Both the position numbers and the translations under genes were made by a program. A DNA stretch of 64,000 nt from Cytophagaceae bacterium (GTDB taxonomy: Bacteria > Bacteroidota > Bacteroidia > Cytophagales > Flexibacteraceae): positions 62,001-126,000 of the forward strand of contig JAIXYP010000009.1 of NCBI GenBank assembly GCA_027490155.1, written 5' to 3'. Numbering within the stretch: position 1 is the first letter of the stretch; every line of letters starts with the position of its first letter. Positions 18,454 through 27,902 of this stretch are shown piece by piece. Below the pieces are notes generated by a model. The model made no database searches, had not been told where the DNA came from, and worked only from the letters and a program-made list of their open reading frames with translations.

Positions 18454-19596
18454 TTAGGCACTCGGTGCTGACTTGTCAACACCCCACTCACGCAGGTATT
18501 TGACCATGAGGCGAGCTGTTGTTTCAGAAGCACCAGGATGTCCTAACAGTGACTTAATCTTTTGGTACTGACGACCTTGCTCAGCCCTGACATTATCATC
18601 CTCTGCCACTTTGGTGAGTTCGGTAATTAAATTATTAGGGTTAAAATTGTCTTGGATTAGCTCCTTTAAGAATCCTTCGTTGGCGATTAGGTTGGGTAAA
18701 GAGATATACTTGACCTTAACTACAGCCCTTGCGATGGCATAGCTTATAGTAGAGCCTCGGTAGCAAACGACCTGCGGGACTTCAAACATGGCCGTCTCGA
18801 GCGTAGCTGTACCGCTAGTGACGACTGCAGCATGTGCATTAGCTAGCAGGTCATAGGTCTGGCTATAAACTACCTTGATGTTCGAATGACGACGGAAACT
18901 CTCGTAATATTTTTTGGGGAAGTGTGGCACTGCCGCAATCACGAACTGGTATCGGGTAATAAATCCTGGGAATATGCTGACCATAAAGTGCAGCATATGT
19001 TCGATTTCTTGTTTGCGACTCCCAGGCAAGACGGCAATAATTGGTAGGTCATTTAGGTCGTTCTCGGTCCTAAAATTAGGATTGAGCCTAAACTTATGGA
19101 CGGCATCGTTGACTGGATTACCTACATAGTCAACCATATAGTCATACTTGGCAAAAAACTCAGGCTCAAATGGCAGAATACTGAATAGCCTATCCACATA
19201 CTTCTTGAGCTTGTGGACACGACCGGTGTTCCATGCCCATACCTTAGGGGCAATATAATAGAAGGTACGGAAGCCATTTTCCTTGGCCCAACGTGCTATC
19301 CGCATATTGAACCCTGCATAGTCGACCAAGATAACTACATCTGGCTGCCAAGCTGCGATGTCCTTCTTACAAAATTTAAGCGCCTTCAGGATCACCCCAA
19401 GGCTAGCAACTATCTCAATAAAGCCCATGAGGGCAAGATCACGATAGTGACGGACTAGATGCCCGCCAGCCTCTTGGGACAACTCCCCTCCCCAACACCT
19501 GATGTCAGCATTAGGGTCTTCTAGCTTGAGGGCCCTAATAAGGTTAGAGGCATGGAGGTCACCAGATGGTTCGCCTGCGATTATGTAGTACTTCAT
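18454..19596 (-). CDS. lpxB: Lipid-A-disaccharide synthase
   Basis: GT19 glycosyltransferase condensing UDP-diacylglucosamine with lipid X to form the lipid A disaccharide at the inner membrane. The 380-residue product starts MKYYIIAGEPSGDLHAS, the LpxB signature, and keeps LVDYAGFNMRIARWAK near 112-127, IAPKVWAWNTGRVHKLKKYV at about 138-157, LPGSRKQEIEHML near 215, and the donor-site VTSGTATLETAMFEVPQVVCYR near 285-305. Normal length. It probably forms a two-gene transcript with the following menE-like gene. Confidence 0.97.
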   Translation of the reverse strand: MKYYIIAGEPSGDLHASNLIRALKLEDPNADIRCWGGELSQEAGGHLVRHYRDLALMGFIEIVASLGVILKALKFCKKDIAAWQPDVVILVDYAGFNMRIARWAKENGFRTFYYIAPKVWAWNTGRVHKLKKYVDRLFSILPFEPEFFAKYDYMVDYVGNPVNDAVHKFRLNPNFRTENDLNDLPIIAVLPGSRKQEIEHMLHFMVSIFPGFITRYQFVIAAVPHFPKKYYESFRRHSNIKVVYSQTYDLLANAHAAVVTSGTATLETAMFEVPQVVCYRGSTISYAIARAVVKVKYISLPNLIANEGFLKELIQDNFNPNNLITELTKVAEDDNVRAEQGRQYQKIKSLLGHPGASETTARLMVKYLREWGVDKSAPSA

Positions 19597-19712
19597 CGGG
19601 GTCTATATCATTCTCTGGCGGCGGTCAGTGGATTGCGTTTGAGCAGGGCCATGATGCTAGCAGAAAGCGTGGGTTTTAGAATTCCTGGCTTTGTCGATTT
19701 TAAGGCAAATAC

Positions 19713-20129
19713 CTATCCATAGTACTCGACAAAGTTACGTGGAGTTTCGTAAAGGGTGAGTTTATGCAAGTCGGCAACAGGGGCGGCTGCTTTGATGGCA
19801 GGAGCCAATATGCGCCAAATTTCGGCGACAAAGATCTCGCAACTAGCCATTTTGCCCTGCATGAAATCAACCTCCATGTTCAGGTTTTTATGGTCCACTT
19901 TATCAATGACCAAGGTCTTGACCAAGGAACTGAGCACTTTGAGGTCAATAACAAAGCCGGTTTCAGGGTTGGGCTCGCCTTTGACGGTCACGATGAGCTC
20001 AAAATTATGACCATGGTAATACTCATTGGCGCACGCACCAAACACTTCCTTGTTACGCTCTTGCGTCCAGGTAGGGTTGTACAGCTTGTGCGCTGCGTTG
20101 AAGTGTTCTTTTCTGCTTACAAAAACCAT
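19713..20129 (-). CDS. queD: 6-Pyruvoyl-tetrahydropterin synthase / QueD family protein
   Basis: 138-residue T-fold enzyme. Zinc ligands are His14 (HFNAAHKL) and His39/His41 (YHGHNF), the catalytic cysteine is Cys33 (FGACANEYYHGH), and there are the KVDHKNLN segment and the terminal LYETPRNF with the substrate-anchoring glutamate. Members either make 6-carboxy-5,6,7,8-tetrahydropterin for queuosine/7-deazaguanine synthesis or 6-pyruvoyltetrahydropterin; the sequence alone does not decide, and no other queuosine gene is in view. The start at 20129 lies 4 bases after the stop codon of the upstream FecCD permease, so the two are probably co-transcribed. Confidence 0.88.
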   Translation of the reverse strand: MVFVSRKEHFNAAHKLYNPTWTQERNKEVFGACANEYYHGHNFELIVTVKGEPNPETGFVIDLKVLSSLVKTLVIDKVDHKNLNMEVDFMQGKMASCEIFVAEIWRILAPAIKAAAPVADLHKLTLYETPRNFVEYYG

Positions 20130-20133
20130 TTCG

Positions 20134-21153
20134 CTAGAATTGCGGCGTTGTCTTAGGGCTGGCAAATATACCTAGTAAATAAACAAAGAAGGGCAAACCT
20201 GCCAAGGATGTAACAATCCCGACGGGCAAACCTGCTGGCGGATAGGCCAAACGAGCCACTACATCGGCCATTGAGACTAATAAGGCCCCTACAATGCCAC
20301 ACCAAACTGTGGTCCAGACCTTACCGGGCCCAAGGACATACCGTACAAGATGTGGTACCATCAGCCCCACAAAGCCGATGATGCCAGCCTGCGCCACTGC
20401 AAAGCCAACCATCAGACTGCTACCAATCAGTACTAGCCAATAAACTTGTTGTCCCTCCATACCAAGTTGTTTAGCTCTGTCAAGGCCAAGGCCCAACATC
20501 AGGATGTGTCTATGCAAGACAACAGTCAGTACACCTACAAGGCACACGACGCCTAGTAAGATGGTTATTAAAGTGGGTTCGGCAGTACCAAAGCCGCCCA
20601 TGGCCCAAAAGATGATAGACTTCAGTCGGTTCTCATCACCTGCCATATAGGTCAGAAGGCTGTTAACAGCCCCAAGCAAACTACTAAAGCCAATCCCCAC
20701 CAACAAGATAGATCCTGGCTGGCCATTTCCCCAACGTTTGCCAATCGACAAAACAAAGATCGTTATGACCAAGGCAAGGACAGACCCTATGCCTGGCGCT
20801 AAGTACTGCAGTGGAATTGCTATCGGAAATAGACCCAAAATGACCAAGTTGGCACCAAGCGCTGCGGCACTTGCGGTCCCGGTCGTGAAAGGATCAACAA
20901 GTGGATTATTAAACAAGGATTGCATCAGGTGTCCTGCCATACCAAGAGCTGCACCACAACCCAAGGCAAGCAAAAGCCTATTGATCCGCAGGGCAATTAT
21001 GGCCTGCGTCGTTTGGTCCACATCCTGAGCTTGCCCCATAATGACAGTCATGATAGCACCAAAATCAATGGTAAATTCTCCTTGCCTCAGGTGCTGCCAA
21101 ACAATACATGCTGTAAGTGAAGTCAAAAGGAATAGGGTCAGAAGGCGGCGCAT
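20134..21153 (-). CDS. FecCD-family ABC transporter permease
   Basis: 339-residue BtuC/FecCD-type permease with about nine to ten membrane helices. ALGMAGHLMQSLFNNPLVDPFTTGTASAAALGANL (about residues 60-95) corresponds to the family hallmark, and LGMEGQQVYWLVLIGSS and GLMVPHLVRYVLG occur further on. Such permeases import iron-siderophore, heme or cobalamin with an ATPase and a binding protein; neither lies nearby, so substrate is unknown. I take ATG 21153 (MRRLLTLFLL); the frame runs to 21207, overlapping the upstream E1 gene. Co-directional with the E1 fusion upstream and queD downstream, 4 bases apart. Confidence 0.88.
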   Translation of the reverse strand: MRRLLTLFLLTSLTACIVWQHLRQGEFTIDFGAIMTVIMGQAQDVDQTTQAIIALRINRLLLALGCGAALGMAGHLMQSLFNNPLVDPFTTGTASAAALGANLVILGLFPIAIPLQYLAPGIGSVLALVITIFVLSIGKRWGNGQPGSILLVGIGFSSLLGAVNSLLTYMAGDENRLKSIIFWAMGGFGTAEPTLITILLGVVCLVGVLTVVLHRHILMLGLGLDRAKQLGMEGQQVYWLVLIGSSLMVGFAVAQAGIIGFVGLMVPHLVRYVLGPGKVWTTVWCGIVGALLVSMADVVARLAYPPAGLPVGIVTSLAGLPFFVYLLGIFASPKTTPQF

Positions 21154-21200
21154 AATTGTCCCTGCAGCAGAATTTGTAGCACTATGGACTAGCCGATTGC

Positions 21201-23636
21201 CTACCAAAGTGTGGGATATTGGGTTGGCATAGCCTCGTGCATTAGGTTATAGGCGGCTTCGAGGACGTCATCTGCACTAGGTTTGCTAAAATAATCGCCA
21301 TCTGACCCATACGGTGGGCGATGTGCTTTAGCCGTGACAGTAAGTGGTGCTGAATCTAGCCAACGATAGCCATTCTGGACCTCTAATACTTGTTGCATCA
21401 TGAAGCTAGTTGCTCCACCAGGAACATCTTCATCAGCAAATATGATGCGATTGGTCTGCTTCAGGTGCTGGACAATAGTGTGTTTGGTATCGAATGGCAA
21501 AAGACTCTGGACATCAATCACTTGGGCCGAAATACCTAGTTTTTGTAAGCCCTCAGCTGCATCCATCACAATACGACACATGCTACCATAGGTCACGATG
21601 GTAACATCTGTGCCTTGGCGCAATACCTCGGGCTCACCTAAGGCAAGTTGCATCGTATCGAGATTGTTCGGCATCGCCTCTTTCAGACGATATCCGTTGA
21701 GGCACTCAATGACCAAAGCAGGCTCGTCCGAAGCCAGCAATGTGTTATAGAAGCTTGCCGCTTGGGTCATATTCCTCGGGACCAAAATATGCATTCCCCT
21801 CAGGCTATGGATTATTGTTCCCATTGGCGAACCAGAATGCCATATACCTTCGAGCCGATGTCCACGTGTTCGGACAATCAGTGGCGATTTTTGCCCACCA
21901 CGCGTACGGTATTGCATCGTTGCGACGTCATCAGACAAGATCTGGAGCGCATAGAGGAAGTAGTCGAGGTATTGGATCTCGACAATCGGCCTTAGGCCAC
22001 GCATAGCAGCACCAATGCCCTGGCCTACAATGCTACACTCACGGATACCAGTATCTGTAATACGAAGAGCTCCATACTTTTCTTGCAGACCTGCAAAACC
22101 TTGGTTGACGTCGCCAATCTTACCAACATCCTCCCCAATTGCAAAAATCCGCTGATCACGGGCAAATGCCTGATCAAAAAACTGACGTACGACCTCCCGA
22201 CCATCCACCAAAGGGGCATCCTGGTCATAGGTTGGGCGATGCGTTTGTTGATTACTAGCTGCTTCTACTGATTTACTTTGCTCACAAGAGTTGAACCGAT
22301 CAGCATTGTCGATTTGTGCTTGTTTGAGCCAATTTTTCAAGCCTAAAATGGCAGGGCTGTCACTGTCCCGTAGCTCACGCAAAGCCTGTTTGGTTGCCTT
22401 GACACCATCTAGATATTGTGGAGTAGTTGCCTCGGCAATTTGTTCGGAAAGGGCCTTGATACTGGCACTATCATGAGCAGCAGCAGCAGCAGATAACAAG
22501 GTAGCCACTCGATTGTTTGCCTCTTTGATTGGGGCACAAAATGCATCCCACGCCTCAGCACGGGCAGCAGCAGCGGTGCGTTTGGCCTGCTGATCAATTT
22601 GGTCTAGATCTACTTCGGTAGCAATGCCTGCGGCAATGAGCCAGTTCCGGAACTTGAGATTACAATCATGCTCTGCTTCCCAAGCAAGGCGCTCAGCACC
22701 CTTGTAGCGTTCGTGGGATCCAGAGGTGCTATGTCCTTGTGGTTGAGTCAGTTGCTGAACGTGGACAATAGCTGGTTCGTGTTTGGTCCGGCACTGTTCA
22801 GCAGCTCGTTGGTAGGTAGCAACAAGCGCTAAGTAGTCCCAACCATTGACGCGGTAGATGGCGTATCCAGCCTGTGAGTCTGTAGCAGCAAAGCCATGCA
22901 ATACTTCCGAAATATTACCCTTAGTGGTGTGATACTCTTTCGGAACAGAAATGCCATATTCATCATCCCAGACACTAACGACCATCGGTACCTGCAGGAC
23001 GCCACCAGCATTAATGACCTCATAGAACATGCCTTCACTAGTGCTGGCATTGCCAATGGTACCCCAAGCGATTTCGTCGCCATTATGGCTGAATTTAGCT
23101 TGATGGTTGGCAAGGAAAGGATTATTGCGGTAGAGTTTGCTAGCATAAGCCATCCCTAATAACCTAGGCATTTGGGAGCCAGTAGGGGAAATATCAGACG
23201 AGGAGTTAGGCTGAGCTAGCTGGTCTAGCCAGTTGCCGTTTTCGTCCAAAAGTCTAGACCCAAAGTGCCCGTTCATCATCCGACCAGCACTAGCAGGCTC
23301 GGCTTCGACACTGGTATGGGCATAAAGCTGGGCGAAGTATTGCTGAAGGGTAAGCATACCAGTGGCCAACATAAAAGTTTGGTCACGATAGTACCCCGAA
23401 CGCATATCCCCTGCCCTAAAAGCCTTTGCCATCGCAATTTGGGGTAGCTCTTTCCCATCGCCGAAAATGCCAAACTTAGCCTTTCCCATAAAGACCTCCT
23501 TGCGGCCGATCAGACTTGCTTGACGGCTTTCGGAGGCCAACTGGTAGTCAGCCAAAAGACTTTCTCTGCTGAGGTTGAGTTGCTTCAATATTTCTTGCTG
23601 GTCGGTGGACGCTGCGGCATCAATAATGCTATGCAC
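21201..23636 (-). CDS. Fused E1 alpha/beta 2-oxoacid dehydrogenase
   Basis: 811 residues: an alpha-type thiamine-diphosphate domain (about 40-400), a linker rich in Ala/Gln (about 400-470), and a beta-type transketolase domain (about 480-800, with FAIGEDVGKIGDVNQGF and RTRGGQKSPLIVRTRGHR). E1 decarboxylates a 2-oxoacid and passes the acyl group to E2 lipoate. The fused form is common in Bacteroidota and thought to serve branched-chain or pyruvate-type substrates. In the cofactor site the canonical GD...NN reads GN (195-196) ... DD (224-225). I recall this subfamily using the same residues. No E2/E3 gene is adjacent. Confidence 0.9.
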   Translation of the reverse strand: MHSIIDAAASTDQQEILKQLNLSRESLLADYQLASESRQASLIGRKEVFMGKAKFGIFGDGKELPQIAMAKAFRAGDMRSGYYRDQTFMLATGMLTLQQYFAQLYAHTSVEAEPASAGRMMNGHFGSRLLDENGNWLDQLAQPNSSSDISPTGSQMPRLLGMAYASKLYRNNPFLANHQAKFSHNGDEIAWGTIGNASTSEGMFYEVINAGGVLQVPMVVSVWDDEYGISVPKEYHTTKGNISEVLHGFAATDSQAGYAIYRVNGWDYLALVATYQRAAEQCRTKHEPAIVHVQQLTQPQGHSTSGSHERYKGAERLAWEAEHDCNLKFRNWLIAAGIATEVDLDQIDQQAKRTAAAARAEAWDAFCAPIKEANNRVATLLSAAAAAHDSASIKALSEQIAEATTPQYLDGVKATKQALRELRDSDSPAILGLKNWLKQAQIDNADRFNSCEQSKSVEAASNQQTHRPTYDQDAPLVDGREVVRQFFDQAFARDQRIFAIGEDVGKIGDVNQGFAGLQEKYGALRITDTGIRECSIVGQGIGAAMRGLRPIVEIQYLDYFLYALQILSDDVATMQYRTRGGQKSPLIVRTRGHRLEGIWHSGSPMGTIIHSLRGMHILVPRNMTQAASFYNTLLASDEPALVIECLNGYRLKEAMPNNLDTMQLALGEPEVLRQGTDVTIVTYGSMCRIVMDAAEGLQKLGISAQVIDVQSLLPFDTKHTIVQHLKQTNRIIFADEDVPGGATSFMMQQVLEVQNGYRWLDSAPLTVTAKAHRPPYGSDGDYFSKPSADDVLEAAYNLMHEAMPTQYPTLW

Positions 23637-23775
23637 GATGACAAAATCAGTTTTGGTGTGTGGTAGTTTGCTAATGAGTACTGCTGATGATTCCCTGGCC
23701 TAGTAAAATATGATGGTTAATTAGCTACCTAAAAAAGGAGGCATTCATACTTACGACGGAGGAAAGGTGTCAAAT

Positions 23776-24783
23776 CTAGTGCAAGTTAATGGCCTTGCCT
23801 TGGTTTTTGATACTGAGCTCGGCCGCTTCGAGGATCTTGACTACTTCGGCACCAAGGGCACCACTACTTTGAGGTGCCACTTTATTGATAATGGCGTAGG
23901 CAAAATCATTGGCCAAGGCCATTAGGGGCTCGGTTGGGTCTAAGGTCGGCACCGAATAGCCTGCTTGGTTATACTGCACGCTTATCCGTTTGCCCGCCTC
24001 TATGACCTGATGATCGAAGTTGCAGTCATATACCCGGAGTTTTTCTTCTGGCAACATATCATCCCAGCTCATTACACCTTTGTCACCACCCACAAGAGTC
24101 AAACGCAACTTGTACGGAACAGACCAGCTGCAACGGAAGGTCGCTACAAAACCAGAGGCATAATTGATGGTTAGGTGGGCATGGTTCTCGATACCGTTTC
24201 CAGTATGGCATGCACCTAAAGCATTAACACTGACAGGTCGCTCTGCTTGAAGATGTAGCATTACGGCGATATCGTGGGGCGCTAGATCCCATAGGACGTT
24301 AACATCTGGTTGGAATAGCCCAAAGGCATATCGAGTAGCGTCATAGTATTTCAGGTTGCCGATGGCTCCTTGCTGGACTATCTCAGCCATTTTTTGGGCC
24401 ACCCCAGTATAAAGTAGGATATGGTCCACCATGAGGGTTAGGCCAAAGCGCTCCGCAAGTTCGACAAGGTCATTGGCTTCACTTGCCACGTTAGTCAGAG
24501 GCTTTTCGACTAACAGATGTTTGCCGTTTTCAATCGCAAGCTTGGCTAGGTTGTAGTGGGTATAGGTAGGTGTAGCGATCACGACTGCATCTACATCAGG
24601 GCGCTGAATCAGGGCAAGGCCCTCTTCGCAGACTTCAATGTCTGGATACTTTTCCAGTAATGCAGCCTGCCGCTCTGGCCTTGCGTCCGCCACTACGACC
24701 ACCTTGCTGCCAGCAGCCGTATGAAATGCGCGGACCAAGTTGGGGCCCCAATGTCCGTAGCCAATAATGCCTACCTTTATCAT
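23776..24783 (-). CDS. Gfo/Idh/MocA family oxidoreductase
   Basis: 335-residue NAD(P)-dependent dehydrogenase. The Rossmann start VGIIGYGHWGPNLVRAF (residues 4-20), the LVEKPLT motif near residue 93 with the conserved lysine, and a DLAPHDIAVMLHL segment near 165-180 with the histidine expected in the active site. The family oxidises or reduces sugar derivatives; similarity in style to WlbA/WbpB nucleotide-sugar dehydrogenases is suggestive only. It starts alone; the 285-base region upstream to the next divergent gene contains no gene and no clear promoter box. Probably envelope-sugar metabolism, substrate unknown. Confidence 0.88.
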   Translation of the reverse strand: MIKVGIIGYGHWGPNLVRAFHTAAGSKVVVVADARPERQAALLEKYPDIEVCEEGLALIQRPDVDAVVIATPTYTHYNLAKLAIENGKHLLVEKPLTNVASEANDLVELAERFGLTLMVDHILLYTGVAQKMAEIVQQGAIGNLKYYDATRYAFGLFQPDVNVLWDLAPHDIAVMLHLQAERPVSVNALGACHTGNGIENHAHLTINYASGFVATFRCSWSVPYKLRLTLVGGDKGVMSWDDMLPEEKLRVYDCNFDHQVIEAGKRISVQYNQAGYSVPTLDPTEPLMALANDFAYAIINKVAPQSSGALGAEVVKILEAAELSIKNQGKAINLH

Positions 24784-25068
24784 CTTCGTTCTGTTGAGAT
24801 TTCGTCTGCTTATCAGTTGCGCCTAGCGCAGTGACATCCAGAATTGGTGTTGTCTCTTACTTGGGCCATGTTACCATCGCCTAAGACGGCCTAAAGGTAG
24901 TTAATGATCAGATAGGTGCGATGAGCCTATAAATGTTGCATATCTGTCGCCCAAACCATCAAAACACAAGGTTTTTGGCCCATCTTGGCTTGCTTTGTGG
25001 GGGCAAATGCACCTCAAAAGCAAATATTTGTTTAGATTGCGCCTAGTTTTTAGGCACTAAAACTTTTT

Positions 25069-25719
25069 ATGAAGCACTTAACTTTCTACTTGTCAATCAC
25101 CATAGCGGCCCTAATCGCTCTGTCATCCTGCAACAACCGTGATGCCGCAGACGTGGTTATTGATCTCCGAAACAACCTAACAGGTACCTACAAAGTTGAC
25201 ACGGCCTACACTTATGTCCGTGGTAGCGATCGTGCTTTACGCATCTATTCGTCTACAACAGAGCGTGCTGTACCTGTAAACGATAGTACTGTATTAGACA
25301 CCACTTCCATCCTGACGCTCAGCAAAGACGGATACGAAAACTTTAAGCTAGATCTAAAACTACCGAATGGCCAGTTTGGCAAAGTCACTGGTTTCCAGAC
25401 CATGCTCAAAAAGTCTGACAGCTTGTCGTTCACCATTCAGTCCACTGAGTTTGATGCCCTCAACGCAGATGGCACCATTGATACCCTTAACCGCAATTCA
25501 GTGATTCTGGCGGGCACCTCAGCGGATGCTACTAAAGGATTCCCATACAATAAAAATCTATCTAGCGGTTTTTTACAGCTGACAGCACCCAACAAATTGT
25601 ACATAGCAGTTACCGGTTTTCACAAACAGTTCCGCTATCGCGCCACAGGGAATCCGCGTCTGGATACAGTTTACCAAACGCCTTTCACCATCTATCTGAA
25701 GGCCACCAAACGTCAATAA
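25069..25719 (+). CDS. Lipoprotein of unknown function
   Basis: 216 residues with a lipoprotein signal ending LSSC (Cys21). The mature part is predicted beta-rich, opening with the LRNNLTGTYKVDTAYTYV pattern seen in Bacteroidota lipocalin-like or calycin-like lipoproteins; I cannot name a family with confidence. Single gene, followed by the terminator at 25753-25795. Confidence 0.75.
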   Translation: MKHLTFYLSITIAALIALSSCNNRDAADVVIDLRNNLTGTYKVDTAYTYVRGSDRALRIYSSTTERAVPVNDSTVLDTTSILTLSKDGYENFKLDLKLPNGQFGKVTGFQTMLKKSDSLSFTIQSTEFDALNADGTIDTLNRNSVILAGTSADATKGFPYNKNLSSGFLQLTAPNKLYIAVTGFHKQFRYRATGNPRLDTVYQTPFTIYLKATKRQ

Positions 25720-25752
25720 CGGTTTGCATTAGCAACCTTTGAATTCATATTT

Positions 25753-25795
25753 TGGTGCTTTCTGACTCTTTGAGGCATTCAGAAAGCACCATTTT
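25753..25795 (+). terminator. Terminator after the lipoprotein gene
   Basis: Perfect 13-bp stem (25753-25765 with 25779-25791), 13-base loop, then TTTT. It overlaps the upstream in-frame ATG of the following pdhA frame (25752), which rules out that earlier start. Confidence 0.85.
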
Positions 25796-25835
25796 CATAT
25801 CTATAGGCTATCTTGGCCACACAAACCCGGTTAGA

Positions 25836-26882
25836 ATGTCAGCAGCAGTAGCAACGCCCAAATCCTCCACAAAAAAAGCAGCAACGGCCCCTAAGGCTAG
25901 TTTTAGCAAAGAGCAGTACCTATGGTGGTACGAGAACATGCAGCTGCAACGCAAATTCGAAGAAAAAGCTGGCCAGCTTTACGGTCAGCAAAAGATCAAA
26001 GGATTTTGCCACCTATATATCGGCCAAGAGGCTTGCAGCTCTGGCACAGCCTCAGCTTTGCGTCCGTCTGACAAATACATCACAGCTTATCGTGATCACG
26101 GCCTTCCATTGGCCCTCGGCACAACCGCCAATGCCATCATGGCCGAGCTTTTTGCTAAAGCCACAGGTTGCTCCAAAGGCAAAGGTGGATCTATGCACAT
26201 TTTTGACAAGTCAGTCAATTTTGTGGGTGGACATGGCATCGTCGGTGGTCAGATCCCACTAGGTGCTGGACTTGCCTTTGCTGAAAAATACCTCAAGACC
26301 GACAACGTAGCGATTGCCTTCATGGGTGATGGAGCTATCCGCCAAGGTGCTATACATGAGGCTTTCAATATGGCCATGCTCTGGAAACTACCTGTCATCT
26401 TCGTTGTCGAAAACAACGGGTATGCCATGGGTACTTCTGTCGAGCGGACAAGCAATGTAACGGAGCTTTTTAAAATCGGCTCCGGATTTGACATGCCCAG
26501 CTTTCCGGTTAATGGCATGAACGTAGAAGACGTACATAACGCAGTTGCCGAGGCTGCCGAACGCGCTCGTAGCGGCGGCGGACCAACCTTCCTTGAGTTC
26601 CGTACCTATCGGTACAAAGGCCACTCGATGTCAGACCCTGCCAAGTATAGGAGCAAGGAAGAGCTTGAAAGCTATAAAAAGCAAGATCCCATTGAGCAGG
26701 TGCGTGATATCTTGTTAGAGAAATCCTATGCAACCGAAGCTGAAATAGAAGCCATCGACGACAAAATCAAAGCCATCGTGGCCGAATCAGTCACTTTTGC
26801 AGAGGAGTCACCCTACCCTACCATCGATGAAGTCTACAAAGACATCTATGTTGAGGAAAACTATCCTTACATAGTCGAGTAG
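25836..26882 (+). CDS. pdhA: Pyruvate dehydrogenase E1 component, alpha subunit
   Basis: 348 residues with an Ala/Lys-rich N-terminal tail (residues 2-20), then the ThDP fold: IGQEA near 62, YRDHG at about 85, GDGAIRQG starting at residue 164, VVENNGYAMGTS around 191-202, and YRYKGHSMSDPAKYR further on, which carries the phosphorylation-loop-like region of E1 alpha. Converts pyruvate with the E1 beta subunit and passes acetyl to E2. The beta subunit is not adjacent, unusual but common in Bacteroidota where pdhB lies elsewhere. ATG 25836 is chosen because the earlier one lies in a terminator. Followed by its own terminator. Confidence 0.95.
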   Translation: MSAAVATPKSSTKKAATAPKASFSKEQYLWWYENMQLQRKFEEKAGQLYGQQKIKGFCHLYIGQEACSSGTASALRPSDKYITAYRDHGLPLALGTTANAIMAELFAKATGCSKGKGGSMHIFDKSVNFVGGHGIVGGQIPLGAGLAFAEKYLKTDNVAIAFMGDGAIRQGAIHEAFNMAMLWKLPVIFVVENNGYAMGTSVERTSNVTELFKIGSGFDMPSFPVNGMNVEDVHNAVAEAAERARSGGGPTFLEFRTYRYKGHSMSDPAKYRSKEELESYKKQDPIEQVRDILLEKSYATEAEIEAIDDKIKAIVAESVTFAEESPYPTIDEVYKDIYVEENYPYIVE

Positions 26883-26911
26883 TCATATTGCCCTTCATCA
26901 AATACTCAAAC

Positions 26912-26942
26912 AAAGGCTATCATTATATGTGGTAGCCTTTTG
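26912..26942 (+). terminator. Terminator of pdhA
   Basis: About 11-bp stem AAAGGCTATCA / TGGTAGCCTTT (one G-T pair) with a short loop, followed by TTTTG, 30 bases after the pdhA stop. The rest of the 430-base region to the peroxiredoxin gene (26943-27312) contains a candidate promoter and no gene that I can support. Confidence 0.85.
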
Positions 26943-27163
26943 CTTTCAATTACCATGAAGGTCATACGCCAAGTGCAAACTTGAGCTCGTTTTTTAGATT
27001 AGGGCCTTAACATACATCGAGTGCAAAGCCAAAACTTCGGGCCCTTAATAAGTAAGACCAACAGTTGCCCCACTGGCTAGGGCTTTGCCTAGTCCCTACA
27101 GAATCTAGGGTAATCAGTGCTATTGACAATGATTCTGATTTGGTAACAAGGCCGCTGAATATC

Positions 27164-27198
27164 TTTGAGGCGGAATTGAGGCATAATTGTTAGGTTTG
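27164..27198 (+). promoter_or_regulatory. Candidate promoter of peroxiredoxin gene
   Basis: TTTG at 27164-27167 and TAGGTTTG at 27191-27198, separated by 23 bases, fit the Bacteroidota pair TTTG / TAnnTTTG with slightly long spacing. It would give a leader of about 105 bases before ATG 27313. Confidence 0.5.
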
Positions 27199-27312
27199 GC
27201 TTCGTAATTGCAACTCAGACCAAAACAGCTAAACCTTGTTATCAACGCTCCGATAGCCAGAGCCAATCTTCTGTCAGTACCCACTAATCCTTCCCCCTCC
27301 CCACAACATACT

Positions 27313-27780
27313 ATGAGCCTAACACTCGGCCAACAAGCCCCAGATTTTACCCTACCTAGTTCAGACAAAGAGATGGTTAGCCTAAGCAACCTTGCTGGCA
27401 AACCTGTGCTGATTCTTTTTTTTCCATTCGCTTTCACAGGCGTCTGTACTAATGAGCTCTGCAACATCCGGAACACGTTCAAGCTGTACGAAAGCACCGA
27501 GGTCTTAGCCATTTCGGTTGACTCTCCTTTCACACTTGGTGTGTTCAAGGAAGAAAACCAGTTTCCCTTTCAGATGCTTTCAGACTTCAACAAAACAGCA
27601 TCGCAGGCCTACGGCGCATTTTATGACGAGTTTGTCTTTGGGCTAAAGGGTGTGTCCAAACGTTCGGCCTTTGTCCTTGACAAGGACCACAAAATCGTTT
27701 ATGCCGAGGTCCTAGAGAGTGCCGGAGACCTACCAAGTTTTGAAGCAATCCAGCAGGCTATTGATCGGCTGCAGGCCTAG
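27313..27780 (+). CDS. Peroxiredoxin (AhpE/Bcp-like)
   Basis: 155-residue thioredoxin-fold peroxidase that reduces hydroperoxides in the cytoplasm. APDFTLPSSDK opens the fold at 9-19; PFAFTGVCT (38-46) holds the peroxidatic Cys45, and a further Cys50 lies five residues later. VYAEVLES near the C-terminus is typical. Length and the TGVCT motif match the AhpE/1-Cys-like subgroup widespread in Bacteroidota; whether Cys50 resolves the disulfide is not clear from sequence. ATG 27313 is the family-like start; the frame extends 35 codons upstream without similarity. Confidence 0.9.
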   Translation: MSLTLGQQAPDFTLPSSDKEMVSLSNLAGKPVLILFFPFAFTGVCTNELCNIRNTFKLYESTEVLAISVDSPFTLGVFKEENQFPFQMLSDFNKTASQAYGAFYDEFVFGLKGVSKRSAFVLDKDHKIVYAEVLESAGDLPSFEAIQQAIDRLQA

Positions 27781-27902
27781 GTTGTGTAGATAACCTAGTT
27801 ACTTTTTTGCACCAAGAGGGACATGCATTGCAATATTTTGTTCCCACGGCTGTTACTATAACGCACCTACTGGTATAAATAGCCAGCACTCAAGCCTATT
27901 CC

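Noticed and set aside
25752-25835. N-terminal extension of PdhA
   Set aside because: The stretch is a terminator hairpin of the upstream gene, and family similarity starts only at 25836.
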